NCBI RefSeq assembly: GCF_946480185.1
Contig: NZ_CAMLIG010000017.1
Location: 1 to 64,000 of the forward strand
Direction of reading: 5' to 3'
Length of the DNA: 64,000 nt
Source: an uncultured Pedobacter sp.
Lineage (GTDB): Bacteria > Bacteroidota > Bacteroidia > Sphingobacteriales > Sphingobacteriaceae
The position numbers and the translations under genes were made by a program. This document shows, piece by piece, positions 1 to 8,592 of this stretch; positions within the stretch are counted from its first letter, which is position 1; each line of letters opens with the position of its first letter. Below the pieces are notes generated by a model. It was not told the origin of the DNA. It was given only the letters and a program-made list of their open reading frames with translations, and searched no databases.

Positions 1-3000
1 CAGATGTCTCACCGAAGCATTTGATCTCTGTCCTGTCTGCTGTAAGCTTCAGCTCTGCCGGTTCGGTGATGACAAAATTAAGAATTACATCGCAACCTAA
101 ACCATCTGTACCTACAACAGTGTAATCTCCAGCAATTAAATTTGTCTGATTCTGATCATGTGAGTCATTGCTCCAATCAAAACTATATGGTGCTTTTCCT
201 CCCGATGGGTTTAATGTAATAGTACCAGTCGCTGATCCATTACAGGTACTATTTGTTTGGTTTGCCGTAAGCGTAAATGGTGTCAACGGCAAAATATCTA
301 ATGAAAGTTGCTTTTGGCAATTATTATTATCCGTTACAGTAACCATATAACTACCTGGTGGCAGGTTACTAATATCTTGAGTACTTGCATAAGCTACACC
401 GTCTTTTAGCCAATTATATGTGTAAGGTGCTGTTCCGCCGCTAACAGTTAAATCTATGGCTCCAATAGAATTGTTATTACAGGAGTTGTCAATATGAGTT
501 TCTGAAAGTGTGATAATGGGGGGCTCTGTAACGTCTATATCCCTAATGTTTGTACAACCGTTAGCATCTACTATTTTTATCGAATAGTTTCCTGGCGCTA
601 AATTATCAAAAACCAACGGTACACCGGAGCTGCTTATCGGGTTAATAGCTTGAGGCACACTATAACTCCCTCCATTTAAAGAGTAAGAAACTTTGTATGG
701 AGCGGCAGCGCCGGTTAATAAGCTTACTGTTACCTTACCATTATTTTCGCCATTACAAGTAACGTTGGTTCCTGAATAGATAATATTTAGGTTAGAAGTA
801 ATTGAAATCTCGTCAACAAAAAAAGGGCAAGCTGAATTTACAGAACCAGTTTCATCTATTTCAAGCACAAGGGATGAAGTTGTTGCACTCGTAGAGAATG
901 GCAAAGTTACCAGGATCGGACTAGTATTGTTAAAGTTACCCGGACTTACTGTTTGGTTTAAAAGATAGGAAGAGGGATTCAATGGATCATAGATTCTAAT
1001 TCTAAGAGTAGGACTGGAATTATTGGAGTTACATCCTGAAGGTTTATCTGACCATCTTTGCAAGCCGAAATTTAACGTATAATTAGTTGAGGCCTCAATT
1101 GACTGGATTTGTTGTTTCAACGAATATAAAGTGTTTCTAATAGCTGCACCTTTTGATACTCCCTGAGTAACAATTTTAACAACCTCTCCTGAACGCACAG
1201 GCAACCACTTATCTAAAGAGGTATAGTCTCCAGGTGTGTAAGTATCAAAACCGCCACCTGTAACAGCATCACACGAACCAGTAGGTGCAACTGCGTTAAC
1301 ATACACATCCTCAGCAATCGATGTTGATAGATTTCCATTATAGTTTTTGCCTATTACACTTGTTATTCCTCCTGTTTCATAAGTGGAATTAAACCCCGAA
1401 AATGGATCTGTTGTAGCGGTAATTTTCCTGTAGGGATTGATATTTGTTCTGGTCGGATCTAAATACGTAGCTTGTGCACTTGCCTGATAAACACCTGTTG
1501 GTGCGTTCGCATCAATATCTACAATAATAGTAATGACCACTTTATCACCGGGAGAAATATTAAAATTCCCAAAACTCATTATTCCCGAAGCGCCAATATG
1601 AGGTGTGGCATCAAGCGTTCCTGCAGCGTACCCAGTTAAAGTATAGGAAATACTTTTCACTTTAAAACTAGAAGGTAAATTAAGCCAGGCTTCTACATTT
1701 CCAGCATTGCCATTTGTAGGTGCATTTGCAATTGTTAAGGTGTAAGTTGCTGTTGTCCCGGCGCTTCTTGCTCCTGCCGATCCCGGTTTTAATTCGCTAA
1801 GCGTGGTGGTAAGTTCAGGATAACAAATTGAACCTCCACCTTTTAAGTACGTTGGCAAATCTGCTGTAGTAAATTCTTTAGTTTGTCCATCGGTCCCGTT
1901 TAAGGCTCCATGCTGAATTCCCGCACCATTATTAGTTTTCCCTGACAAACCTGCTGAAACATTTTTAACAACAGTTGCAGAAGGAATTTGTGTAAAAATA
2001 AATCCACCACCACCTCCACCCCCTGGCCCATGAGGAAGTATGTTTCCAGTATCGTTTAAAGTATTCCCTCCCCTTCCACCTTTGGCCTCCAGCGTTAAGT
2101 TTGCTGTTGGGCTTGCCACTAAAGAGCGTACAAAAATTGACCCTCCTGCCCCCCCACCTCCTGCTCCATCAGGATTAGAACCGTATGTTCCTGGAGCACC
2201 ATTACCGCCATTTGATCGTATAATGCCGGCTCCAACTATTTCTTGAACGTTCACCAAAACTATTCCTCCACCTACACCACCAGTAACACCCGATAGCGCA
2301 TCGTTGGCATCCCCTCCTCCTCCACCTCCTCCCATTAACAACATATCTAATGTAGGATTAATAGTAATTTTGCTCCCCGGCCTGCCTCCGTTTGGATAGC
2401 TATTTGGCCCGGCATGACCTTCCCACCCAAGTCCCCCAACACCTCCATAACCACCATTTCCGCCACCTCCACCACCAGCATTATGGTCATTCCCACCACC
2501 TCCACCATTTGCAGGCGCACCTCTGCCGTATGACCCTGCAGGCAGTCCGTCAGATCCATTATTAACCTGTTTAAAGCCGTCCCACATATACTGTGGCGTA
2601 CCGCCGATTCCCTCCCCCTTACCCACAGATCTCGTATCTGATGAGAGTCCTACATAAAAAGTACCATTATTAGCACCAGAACTTGCTTTAGGCCCATATC
2701 CACCTCTAAAACCTCTTGCAGAAGCATCAACAACAAATCCATTAAATTGCATTGTTCCAGCAACATCAAAGGCTATTAAACCTCCCACACTTCCATTATA
2801 AGGTGGTGTCGTAATATTTGAAGTGAGCACTAAATTGGAATATTGAGGAACTCTCACTACTTGAAATCTTTTTTGACCAGTGGTTGTAGTAGCATTTGCA
2901 TTGGTGTAAGCATTAACACAGCCGCTATTAGCTCCCGCCCCTCTGAAACTAAGCATCCCACCAGTAATAGGGACATCACTTGTTGCCACTACATATTCAA

Positions 3001-3460
3001 ATTTTCCAGAATTATTTAAGTTGGTGTAGCCTGTTCCGCCTAGGTTATCAGGCCCGCTATTTGACAAACCACTTCCATATAAGTTACTATTATCCGAATT
3101 GAATGTAGCATCCTGCATTTGGATAATCAGAATTAAATCTCCAGCTTTTATAGGCGTAACACCGTAGCTTAAATTATAGTTGGGATCATTAGGAGGAACC
3201 GCTAAAAGCACAATGGATTTACTCCCAGCTGTCAACGTTGTTGAAGTGCCTAGTGGAAAATAGGTATTAACAGGCGGGACTGCGTTTTGGGGACCATCCC
3301 AGCCAGAAGTTCCGCAAACTTGGGCTACTGCCCATGGAACGTTTACCGTAAACAAGGCTATTAATAAAAGACTTGAAAAAATAAAGCTCTTACCGAAGAA
3401 ATACTGCACAAAACTTCGCTTTTTTACAGCTGAATAAAATTCAAAAAAGTAGTTGTGCAT
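1..3460 (-). CDS. SprB-repeat secreted adhesin, 5' part (truncated by window edge)
   Basis: The reading frame stays open from the start to the window edge (about 1150 codons), so the C-terminus is missing. The chosen ATG gives an N-terminus with a basic segment and a long hydrophobic core ending in AVA-Q, a signal peptide; an in-frame ATG 22 codons upstream (3526) is the alternative. The next part carries lectin/adhesin-like sequence, then a strongly glycine-rich block (encoded about 2540-2000, runs such as GGGGGGNGGYGGVGG). A DUF11-like beta domain follows (about 1790-1440). Towards the window edge come repeats of about 75-80 residues with the pattern C-N-G..G.I.L...GG.APY.Y.W....L..G.Y.V.V.D..GC, which is the SprB repeat of gliding-motility adhesins. 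Such proteins are usually exported by the type IX system through a C-terminal domain, which is not in view. Surface adhesion is therefore inferred from the family. Confidence 0.85.
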   Translation of the reverse strand, partial: MHNYFFEFYSAVKKRSFVQYFFGKSFIFSSLLLIALFTVNVPWAVAQVCGTSGWDGPQNAVPPVNTYFPLGTSTTLTAGSKSIVLLAVPPNDPNYNLSYGVTPIKAGDLILIIQMQDATFNSDNSNLYGSGLSNSGPDNLGGTGYTNLNNSGKFEYVVATSDVPITGGMLSFRGAGANSGCVNAYTNANATTTTGQKRFQVVRVPQYSNLVLTSNITTPPYNGSVGGLIAFDVAGTMQFNGFVVDASARGFRGGYGPKASSGANNGTFYVGLSSDTRSVGKGEGIGGTPQYMWDGFKQVNNGSDGLPAGSYGRGAPANGGGGGNDHNAGGGGGGNGGYGGVGGLGWEGHAGPNSYPNGGRPGSKITINPTLDMLLMGGGGGGGDANDALSGVTGGVGGGIVLVNVQEIVGAGIIRSNGGNGAPGTYGSNPDGAGGGGAGGSIFVRSLVASPTANLTLEAKGGRGGNTLNDTGNILPHGPGGGGGGGFIFTQIPSATVVKNVSAGLSGKTNNGAGIQHGALNGTDGQTKEFTTADLPTYLKGGGSICYPELTTTLSELKPGSAGARSAGTTATYTLTIANAPTNGNAGNVEAWLNLPSSFKVKSISYTLTGYAAGTLDATPHIGASGIMSFGNFNISPGDKVVITIIVDIDANAPTGVYQASAQATYLDPTRTNINPYRKITATTDPFSGFNSTYETGGITSVIGKNYNGNLSTSIAEDVYVNAVAPTGSCDAVTGGGFDTYTPGDYTSLDKWLPVRSGEVVKIVTQGVSKGAAIRNTLYSLKQQIQSIEASTNYTLNFGLQRWSDKPSGCNSNNSSPTLRIRIYDPLNPSSYLLNQTVSPGNFNNTSPILVTLPFSTSATTSSLVLEIDETGSVNSACPFFVDEISITSNLNIIYSGTNVTCNGENNGKVTVSLLTGAAAPYKVSYSLNGGSYSVPQAINPISSSGVPLVFDNLAPGNYSIKIVDANGCTNIRDIDVTEPPIITLSETHIDNSCNNNSIGAIDLTVSGGTAPYTYNWLKDGVAYASTQDISNLPPGSYMVTVTDNNNCQKQLSLDILPLTPFTLTANQTNSTCNGSATGTITLNPSGGKAPYSFDWSNDSHDQNQTNLIAGDYTVVGTDGLGCDVILNFVITEPAELKLTADRTEIKCFGETS

Positions 3461-3579
3461 CAATAAAATAAAATTAGCTGTTTGTGTGTCCGGTACTTTT
3501 ACGAAAAATGAACATTTGAGTTTCATTTTTTGTCAATTATTTCGTTACTGTTTTTGGTTATTAAAATTTGTATATTTTT

Positions 3580-3636
3580 CACGTTAACGACAGCACTGAA
3601 TACCGTCCGCCAGCTGGCAGAGTGTTTATAAACGCC
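3580..3636. repeat. Member of the dispersed TTAACG palindromic repeat family
   Basis: Starts with ACGTTAACGA and ends with AGTGTTTATAAACGCC, the same ends as the copies at 8415, 55417 and 56797. The middle is replaced by a CCGCCAGCTGGC palindrome. It lies in the divergent gap between the adhesin and the sigma-factor gene. Confidence 0.5.
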
Positions 3637-3713
3637 AAAAAGTAAATTAAAAAATCTTTTTGCCGCTATGCAACCTTTCAGCAAAATAACCCATCTTGCA
3701 TACAGAACCTTAT

Positions 3714-4286
3714 ATGAATTTGGAACATAAATACACTTTAGAGGATTTAGCAAAAGGATGCCAAAACGGTAACCGGCAAAGCCAGGAGTTGCTTTACAAA
3801 ACAACCTCTTCTAAGATGTTGGGGATTTGTATGAGGTACGCCAAAGACCAATTTGAAGCGGAGGACATGATGCAGACTGGCTTTGTTAAAGTGTTCAAAA
3901 AGCTATCAGATTATAGAGGAGAAGGCTCTTTTGAAGGCTGGATGCGGAGGATTATGGTAAATACCTCTATTGAATATTACCGAAAAAACTTACGCAGTTT
4001 AAACGTGGTTGATATTGATGAAACGCATGAACAACAAGCCAGCGTGAGTTTTGATATGAGCAATATAAATGTTAAAGATTTAATGCGGTTGATTCAGAAC
4101 TTGAGTAACGGCTACCGTTTGGTATTTAACATGTATGCTATCGAAGGGTACTCGCACAAAGAAATTGCCGAACAATTGGGCATTACAGAAGGTGCCAGCA
4201 AATCGCAATTATCAAGAGCGAGAGCGATATTAAAAGAACAAGTTTTAAAATTGGAAGGATATAAAAATGAAGCCAATGTTGGATAA
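3714..4286 (+). CDS. RNA polymerase sigma factor, ECF (sigma-70) family
   Basis: About 190 residues, the usual size for an ECF sigma factor. Region 2 covers about residues 20-90, with the core-binding stretch around EAEDMMQTGFVKVFKKL and the promoter-melting segment GSFEGWMRRIMVNTS. Region 4 covers about 125-180, with the helix-turn-helix GYSHKEIAEQLGITEGASKS. A TTG six codons upstream keeps the frame open, but the ATG at 3714 is the better start. The gene overlaps the next one by 20 bases, and that neighbour looks like a membrane-bound regulator, so a sigma/anti-sigma pair is likely. The promoter it recognises and the signal cannot be read from sequence. Confidence 0.93.
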   Translation: MNLEHKYTLEDLAKGCQNGNRQSQELLYKTTSSKMLGICMRYAKDQFEAEDMMQTGFVKVFKKLSDYRGEGSFEGWMRRIMVNTSIEYYRKNLRSLNVVDIDETHEQQASVSFDMSNINVKDLMRLIQNLSNGYRLVFNMYAIEGYSHKEIAEQLGITEGASKSQLSRARAILKEQVLKLEGYKNEANVG

Positions 4287-5031
4287 AGATTTTGATCAGT
4301 TTTTTAAATCGTCATTTGAGGAGTTAGAGATTGAGCCAGCAACGGAAAGCTGGACAAAAATTTCTGATAAAATTAATCCAAAACCGAAACGGAAAATTTT
4401 TCCTGTTTTTTGGATGGCGGCCGCTAGCATTATTATTGTATTGGGGATTGGAATTGGTTTGTACACTAAACCTACTGCTGTAATTAAACTGCACACCGAC
4501 AGAGGAAATGGAATTATAGCAAATTTGAATCAAGAGGAAAACACGGGTATTGAAAGTACTTTAAAAGTGGAGAAGGAAACAGACCGCTCTGTAGAAAACA
4601 CACCAAAGAAGACAGCTAAAATTAGCAAAACGATTAAAAGTAAAGAGCCAACAATAAAAAATACTTTTGAAACAGAAATTACTGTTGAGCCTATAAAAAC
4701 TGACATGGCGTTGGTAAAAAATGCAAAACGGATCCGAACAAAATTAGTGACAGAACAGATTTTAGCCCAAGAAGAAATGGAGAAACTGAAGACGGATATC
4801 TCAGAAAATTCAGCTAATACTAACAAACAAATTTTAGCAGAAATCACCACAGAAGATGAGCCTGTATCAAAAAGAAGGAAAATATCAACAATGGGCGATT
4901 TGGTAAATTATGTAGTGGCAAAAGTAGACAAAAGAGAAGAAAAAATTATAAAGATTAGTAGAACCGAGGAGAGCGACAACGAAATAACAGGAATAAATTT
5001 GGGGCTTTTTAAATTCAGAAAACAAGATTAA
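4267..5031 (+). CDS. Single-pass membrane protein, probable anti-sigma partner
   Basis: A 254-residue protein. Residues 1-40 form an acidic cytoplasmic segment (FEELEIEPATESWTKI), one transmembrane helix lies at about 46-66 (FWMAAASIIIVLGIGIGLY), and the rest is a hydrophilic, Lys/Glu/Thr-rich region of low complexity with predicted helix. No zinc-binding anti-sigma motif or enzyme signature is visible. The start lies inside the 3' end of the sigma gene, which implies translational coupling; the anti-sigma role rests on this position and topology only. In Bacteroidota similar short-N-terminus proteins follow ECF genes and precede a porin-like gene, as here. Confidence 0.6.
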   Translation: MKPMLDKDFDQFFKSSFEELEIEPATESWTKISDKINPKPKRKIFPVFWMAAASIIIVLGIGIGLYTKPTAVIKLHTDRGNGIIANLNQEENTGIESTLKVEKETDRSVENTPKKTAKISKTIKSKEPTIKNTFETEITVEPIKTDMALVKNAKRIRTKLVTEQILAQEEMEKLKTDISENSANTNKQILAEITTEDEPVSKRRKISTMGDLVNYVVAKVDKREEKIIKISRTEESDNEITGINLGLFKFRKQD

Positions 5032-5042
5032 AATAAAATATC

Positions 5043-5855
5043 ATGAAAAAAATATACTTAATAGCGATAGCAGTTTGCATGAGTCAATTGCTAAAAGCAC
5101 AAACTCAAACAACAGATAGCGTTGTGGTTACTAAAGAAAGTGGGTCGCATGTGTTAATTGAAGCCGGCAACGTTAAAGTAAGTGTTGGCAAAAGTGATAG
5201 CACAAAAACCTCTAAAAAAACGGTCAAATACCCTTCACTTACTTACGGCTTAACGTTTGAACATTTTGATATCGGCTTAAGTATGTACCACACAGGGTCA
5301 ACCTTTGGCGCACCGGCAGGTTACGAGTATTTGGAAACAGACACCTGGAAAACAAGCAATGTCGGTTTTGATTTAGTACAAGTTGGCCTAAGATTTAGTA
5401 CCAATGTAAAAGTGATGTTAGCTGCCGGTTTAGATTGGAACCACATGCGTTTGAAACAAAACGTAACGATACAGCCAGAAAAGCCAACACTTACAAAAAC
5501 GGATGACGCTATCAATTATTCAAAAAACAGATTCTCCAGCCGATATTTAAGAGTTCCGTTATATTTTGAATACAGATCTGCTGAGGATAAAAAAGGAAAC
5601 CGCACTTCAATAGTTTTTGGCCCAGAAGTAGGCTTTTTGTTAAACGGAAAAGTAAAACAGATTAGTAAAGAAAACGGCAAAGAAAAGTTTAAAGATGATT
5701 ACAATTTGGAGCCTTTACGTTATGGCGGAAGCATTAGAATTGGATACGGTGGCGCAGGGTTGTTCTGTAAATATTATTTAAACGATGTTTTTGCCAAAAA
5801 CCAAGGCCCGGCAGATTATAAGAATTTCAATTTGGGTTTTACGTTCGGGTTTTAA
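5043..5855 (+). CDS. Outer-membrane beta-barrel (porin-family) protein
   Basis: A 270-residue protein with a clear signal peptide (MKKIYLIAIAVCMSQLLKAQ). After a short linker it alternates amphipathic strands with aromatic ends and finishes with FNLGFTFGF, a terminal aromatic strand typical of outer-membrane barrels; the length suits an 8- to 10-strand barrel. It starts 11 bases after the membrane-regulator gene, so the three genes probably form one operon. It may be the target or the signal-giving partner of the sigma/anti-sigma pair, which is inference. No substrate can be named. Confidence 0.75.
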   Translation: MKKIYLIAIAVCMSQLLKAQTQTTDSVVVTKESGSHVLIEAGNVKVSVGKSDSTKTSKKTVKYPSLTYGLTFEHFDIGLSMYHTGSTFGAPAGYEYLETDTWKTSNVGFDLVQVGLRFSTNVKVMLAAGLDWNHMRLKQNVTIQPEKPTLTKTDDAINYSKNRFSSRYLRVPLYFEYRSAEDKKGNRTSIVFGPEVGFLLNGKVKQISKENGKEKFKDDYNLEPLRYGGSIRIGYGGAGLFCKYYLNDVFAKNQGPADYKNFNLGFTFGF

Positions 5856-5872
5856 ACAGTTCGCTCATTGGT

Positions 5873-5990
5873 CATTAGCATTTGTAATCCGCACAGGTAG
5901 TTCATTAGTACTTGTATCAAGTATAATTTAGTTCAATTAGTTTTACCATTAGCAGATAGCTCCATTAGTATTTGTACCCCATAGTTTAAG
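5873..5990. repeat. Degenerate ~30-bp tandem repeat
   Basis: CATTAGCATTTGTA (5873), CATTAGTACTTGTA (5903) and CATTAGTATTTGTA (5963) sit at exact multiples of 30 bases, with a degraded unit near 5934. Each unit ends in TAGTT or TAGCTC. A second wordy stretch (ACTCAATAC repeated) follows to about 6032. There is no gene between 5856 and 6107. Confidence 0.6.
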
Positions 5991-6107
5991 GTTTAAAAGA
6001 ATCTCAATACTCAATACGCGGTACTCAATACTTTTAGATAAAACCAAAAACATCACCGCATCCGTCAATTTTTTTTATCTTTACGCCCCCATAAAAAAGA
6101 TAAAACA

Positions 6108-7088
6108 ATGTCGCTGATACAGCTAAAAAATGTAAGCAAAAATTTTTTAGAAGGTGTTCCTTCCGGAATATCAGGCGTAAGCTTAAATATTGAGCAAGGA
6201 GAAATTGTAACCATTATTGGCGAAAGCGGCAGTGGAAAAACCACCCTGCTGAAACTGATTTACGGCTATTTAACACCGCAAGAAGGCGAAGTTTTATTTA
6301 ATGGCGAAAAAATCAAAGGTCCAACGGAAAAATTAATTCCGGGGCATGACGAGATGAAGATGGTAACCCAAGAAGTTACCTTAAATCTTTACGCTAAAGT
6401 CTTCGATAATATTGCATCGCAACTCTCTAATTCTGATTTGCAGGCTAAAAGTCAGCTCACTTTACAAACCATGGAGTTTTTAAGGATTGACCATTTGGCC
6501 GAGAAAAAAATAGTGGAATTAAGCGGTGGCGAACAACAACGGGTAGCTATTGCCCGAGCAGTAATTACAGAACCAAAAGTACTGTTGCTGGATGAACCTT
6601 TTAGCCAGATCGACAGTATTTTAAAACGCCAGTTAAGAGATGATATTGAGCGACTTTCTAAATTCTTAAAAATCACAGTGATTATGGTTTCCCATGACCC
6701 TACAGATGGTTTAGCATTATCAGACCAACTCATCATCGTGAAAAACGGGAAAATTGTACGCCAAGGGCATCCTCGGGAATTATACTTACATCCGGAAAGT
6801 GCTTATGTTGCCAACCTTTTAGGCAAAGCAAACCTATTGAAAAACCTGAGTTTTTTGCCCAAACAAGAAGTTGAATTTGCTGTCTATCCGCACCAAATCA
6901 GTTTGTCATATACTAACGGAATGGCGGATGCAATAATTAAATCGACCCATTTTTGTGGCGCCTATCAAGAAGTTGAACTGATTGCCGAAAGCAAAATTAT
7001 TTTAGTCCACGATCCGGAGTTTATTCCTTTTGTAAACGGTGAAAAGGTTTATTTTGATATTTTGGGTTATGAGGAGCTGGCATCTTAA
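6108..7088 (+). CDS. ABC transporter ATP-binding protein (orphan)
   Basis: A 326-residue ATPase. Walker A is GESGSGKT (38-45), the ABC signature LSGGEQQRVA is at 138-147, Walker B LLLDEP at 159-164, and the switch histidine is H196 in VSHD. Residues about 240-326 form an extra C-terminal beta domain of the TOBE kind, as in importers of the PotA/CysA/ModC type. No permease or binding-protein gene is adjacent, so the substrate is unknown and the transporter must be completed elsewhere. A TATCTTTAC box about 30 bases ahead of the ATG resembles the Bacteroidota -7 element. Confidence 0.88.
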   Translation: MSLIQLKNVSKNFLEGVPSGISGVSLNIEQGEIVTIIGESGSGKTTLLKLIYGYLTPQEGEVLFNGEKIKGPTEKLIPGHDEMKMVTQEVTLNLYAKVFDNIASQLSNSDLQAKSQLTLQTMEFLRIDHLAEKKIVELSGGEQQRVAIARAVITEPKVLLLDEPFSQIDSILKRQLRDDIERLSKFLKITVIMVSHDPTDGLALSDQLIIVKNGKIVRQGHPRELYLHPESAYVANLLGKANLLKNLSFLPKQEVEFAVYPHQISLSYTNGMADAIIKSTHFCGAYQEVELIAESKIILVHDPEFIPFVNGEKVYFDILGYEELAS

Positions 7089-7163
7089 ACCAACCGTGTT
7101 TAACTATAAAAAACAACGGTCTTTAATTAACTAAATCGCTATTTTTGCAAAAAAAATAATCTC

Positions 7164-8384
7164 GTGGAAAATCAAACATTTGACGTAGCAATTATTGGCG
7201 GAGGAATTGTCGGCGCTGCTACTTTTTATAAACTTCAAAAAAGAAATCCGGAACTAAATATTATTCTCATTGAAAAGGAAAAGCATTTTGCAGACCACCA
7301 AACAGGGAATAATTCTGGCGTAATCCACTCGGGTTTATATTACAAGCCGGGTTCTTTAAAAGCCGAAAATTGTGTAAAAGGTCGGCATGAGCTGGTGGAG
7401 TTTGCTAAAGCGAATAATGTGCCTCATGATATTTGCGGAAAAGTGGTGGTGGCCACTAAAAAAGAAGAACTTCCTTACCTCGATAAAATCTTCAATATTG
7501 GATTAGAAAATAAAATTGAGGGCATTAAAAAAATAACCGCTCAGGAAATTAAAGAATACGAACCTTTTGTTGAAGGTATTGCGGGGATTTTAGTTCCGTG
7601 TACGGGAATTATCGACTATCGTGATGCAACAGAGAAAATGATTGCCAACGCTTTGGGAATAAATAGCAACTCTAAAACCGTTTTAGGCGAAGAGGTAATG
7701 GATATTGAGAGCAACAATGCTTATTCTACCGTAATTGGAGCTACCAAAAAATTCAAAGCCAAACATTTGATTTTTTGCGCCGGCTTACAAGCCGACAGAT
7801 TGGCCCGTAAAGACGGCCTAGATTTAAAAGAACAGGTAGTGGGTTTCCGTGGCGATTATTACGAGCTTACCGAGCAAGGAAAACATAAGGTAAAAAATTT
7901 AATTTATCCGGTTCCTAACCCTGATTTTCCTTTTTTAGGCGTACATTTTACAAGGATGACCAATGGGGAAATAGAGTGCGGTCCAAACGCGGTATTTACT
8001 TTCAAACGTGAAGGATATAACAAACTTGATTTCAGTTGGAGGGATACTTACGACGCTTTAACGTATGGAGGAACTTGGAAATTGTTTTTCAAGAATATGC
8101 GTTTTGGGATTAACGAATACCGACGAGCTTTCTCCAAAAAATTGTTCCTAAAAACCTTACAGGGTTTAATTCCGTCATTAACCATGGACGACATCAAACC
8201 CGGACGTTCTGGCGTAAGAGCTCTGTTATTGAGCCAAGATGGAGATACAAGAGATGATTTCAGGATTGAATATCACAATAATTCTATCCATGTGCTGAAT
8301 GCTCCTTCTCCGGCCGCTACCGCTGCCTTAGCTATTGGCGGACAGATTGCTGAAAAAGCGGAGACACACTTTTTTAATAAATAA
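7164..8384 (+). CDS. lhgO: L-2-hydroxyglutarate oxidase (LhgO family)
   Basis: A 406-residue FAD-dependent oxidoreductase. The dinucleotide-binding motif GGGIVGAATFYKL lies at about 11-23, followed by the family signatures HQTGNNSGVIHSGLYY and, near the end, KPGRSGVRALLLSQDG. The family oxidises L-2-hydroxyglutarate to 2-oxoglutarate, passing electrons to the quinone pool, and repairs a metabolite made by side reactions of malate dehydrogenase. The start is GTG; a TATTTTTG box (7140-7147) sits close ahead of it, so the leader is very short. It appears to be a single-gene unit. A generic glycerol-3-phosphate dehydrogenase-like DAO enzyme is the less likely alternative. Confidence 0.88.
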   Translation: MENQTFDVAIIGGGIVGAATFYKLQKRNPELNIILIEKEKHFADHQTGNNSGVIHSGLYYKPGSLKAENCVKGRHELVEFAKANNVPHDICGKVVVATKKEELPYLDKIFNIGLENKIEGIKKITAQEIKEYEPFVEGIAGILVPCTGIIDYRDATEKMIANALGINSNSKTVLGEEVMDIESNNAYSTVIGATKKFKAKHLIFCAGLQADRLARKDGLDLKEQVVGFRGDYYELTEQGKHKVKNLIYPVPNPDFPFLGVHFTRMTNGEIECGPNAVFTFKREGYNKLDFSWRDTYDALTYGGTWKLFFKNMRFGINEYRRAFSKKLFLKTLQGLIPSLTMDDIKPGRSGVRALLLSQDGDTRDDFRIEYHNNSIHVLNAPSPAATAALAIGGQIAEKAETHFFNK

Positions 8385-8414
8385 CACATTTTTTTTGTGT
8401 ATGATATATTTTTC

Positions 8415-8503
8415 GCGTTAACGATGGAAACGGCATCCTTTTTTGTCCTTCGGCTCCGCTCAGGATGACAAAAAAGATATAGTGGACAGCGTGTTAAACG
8501 CCC
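8415..8503. repeat. Dispersed palindromic repeat, copy B
   Basis: Begins GCGTTAACGATGGAAACGGC, contains the inverted pair ATCCTTTTTTGTC / GACAAAAAAGAT around a CTTCGGCTCCGCTCAG loop, and ends AGCGTGTTAAACGCCC. The two ends are near-inverted (GCGTTAAC / GTTAAACGC). It closely matches the copies at 55417 and 56797. Confidence 0.75.
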
Positions 8504-8540
8504 AAATCATTATCAATTTTTAATAAATAATAAACAAAAA

Positions 8541-8566
8541 AACCGCTCTGAAATCCAGAGCGGTTT
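8541..8566 (-). terminator. Rho-independent terminator of ahcY (possibly bidirectional)
   Basis: AACCGCTCTG-aaatc-CAGAGCGGTT gives a perfect 10-bp stem with A- and T-runs on both sides. It lies 30 bases past the ahcY stop and could also end lhgO transcripts. Confidence 0.9.
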
Positions 8567-8592
8567 TTTACTTTATACTTTTAACTTTAAAC

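Noticed and set aside
2347..2559. Plus/minus short frames within the adhesin gene
   Set aside because: They are shadows in other frames of the glycine-rich segment; its GC-rich repeats leave many open frames.
3696..3713. Upstream TTG start for the sigma factor
   Set aside because: The ATG at 3714 gives the normal length and N-terminus; the extra six residues have no support.
5873..6032. Possible CRISPR array
   Set aside because: Repeats are short, degraded, without uniform unique spacers, and no cas genes lie nearby.
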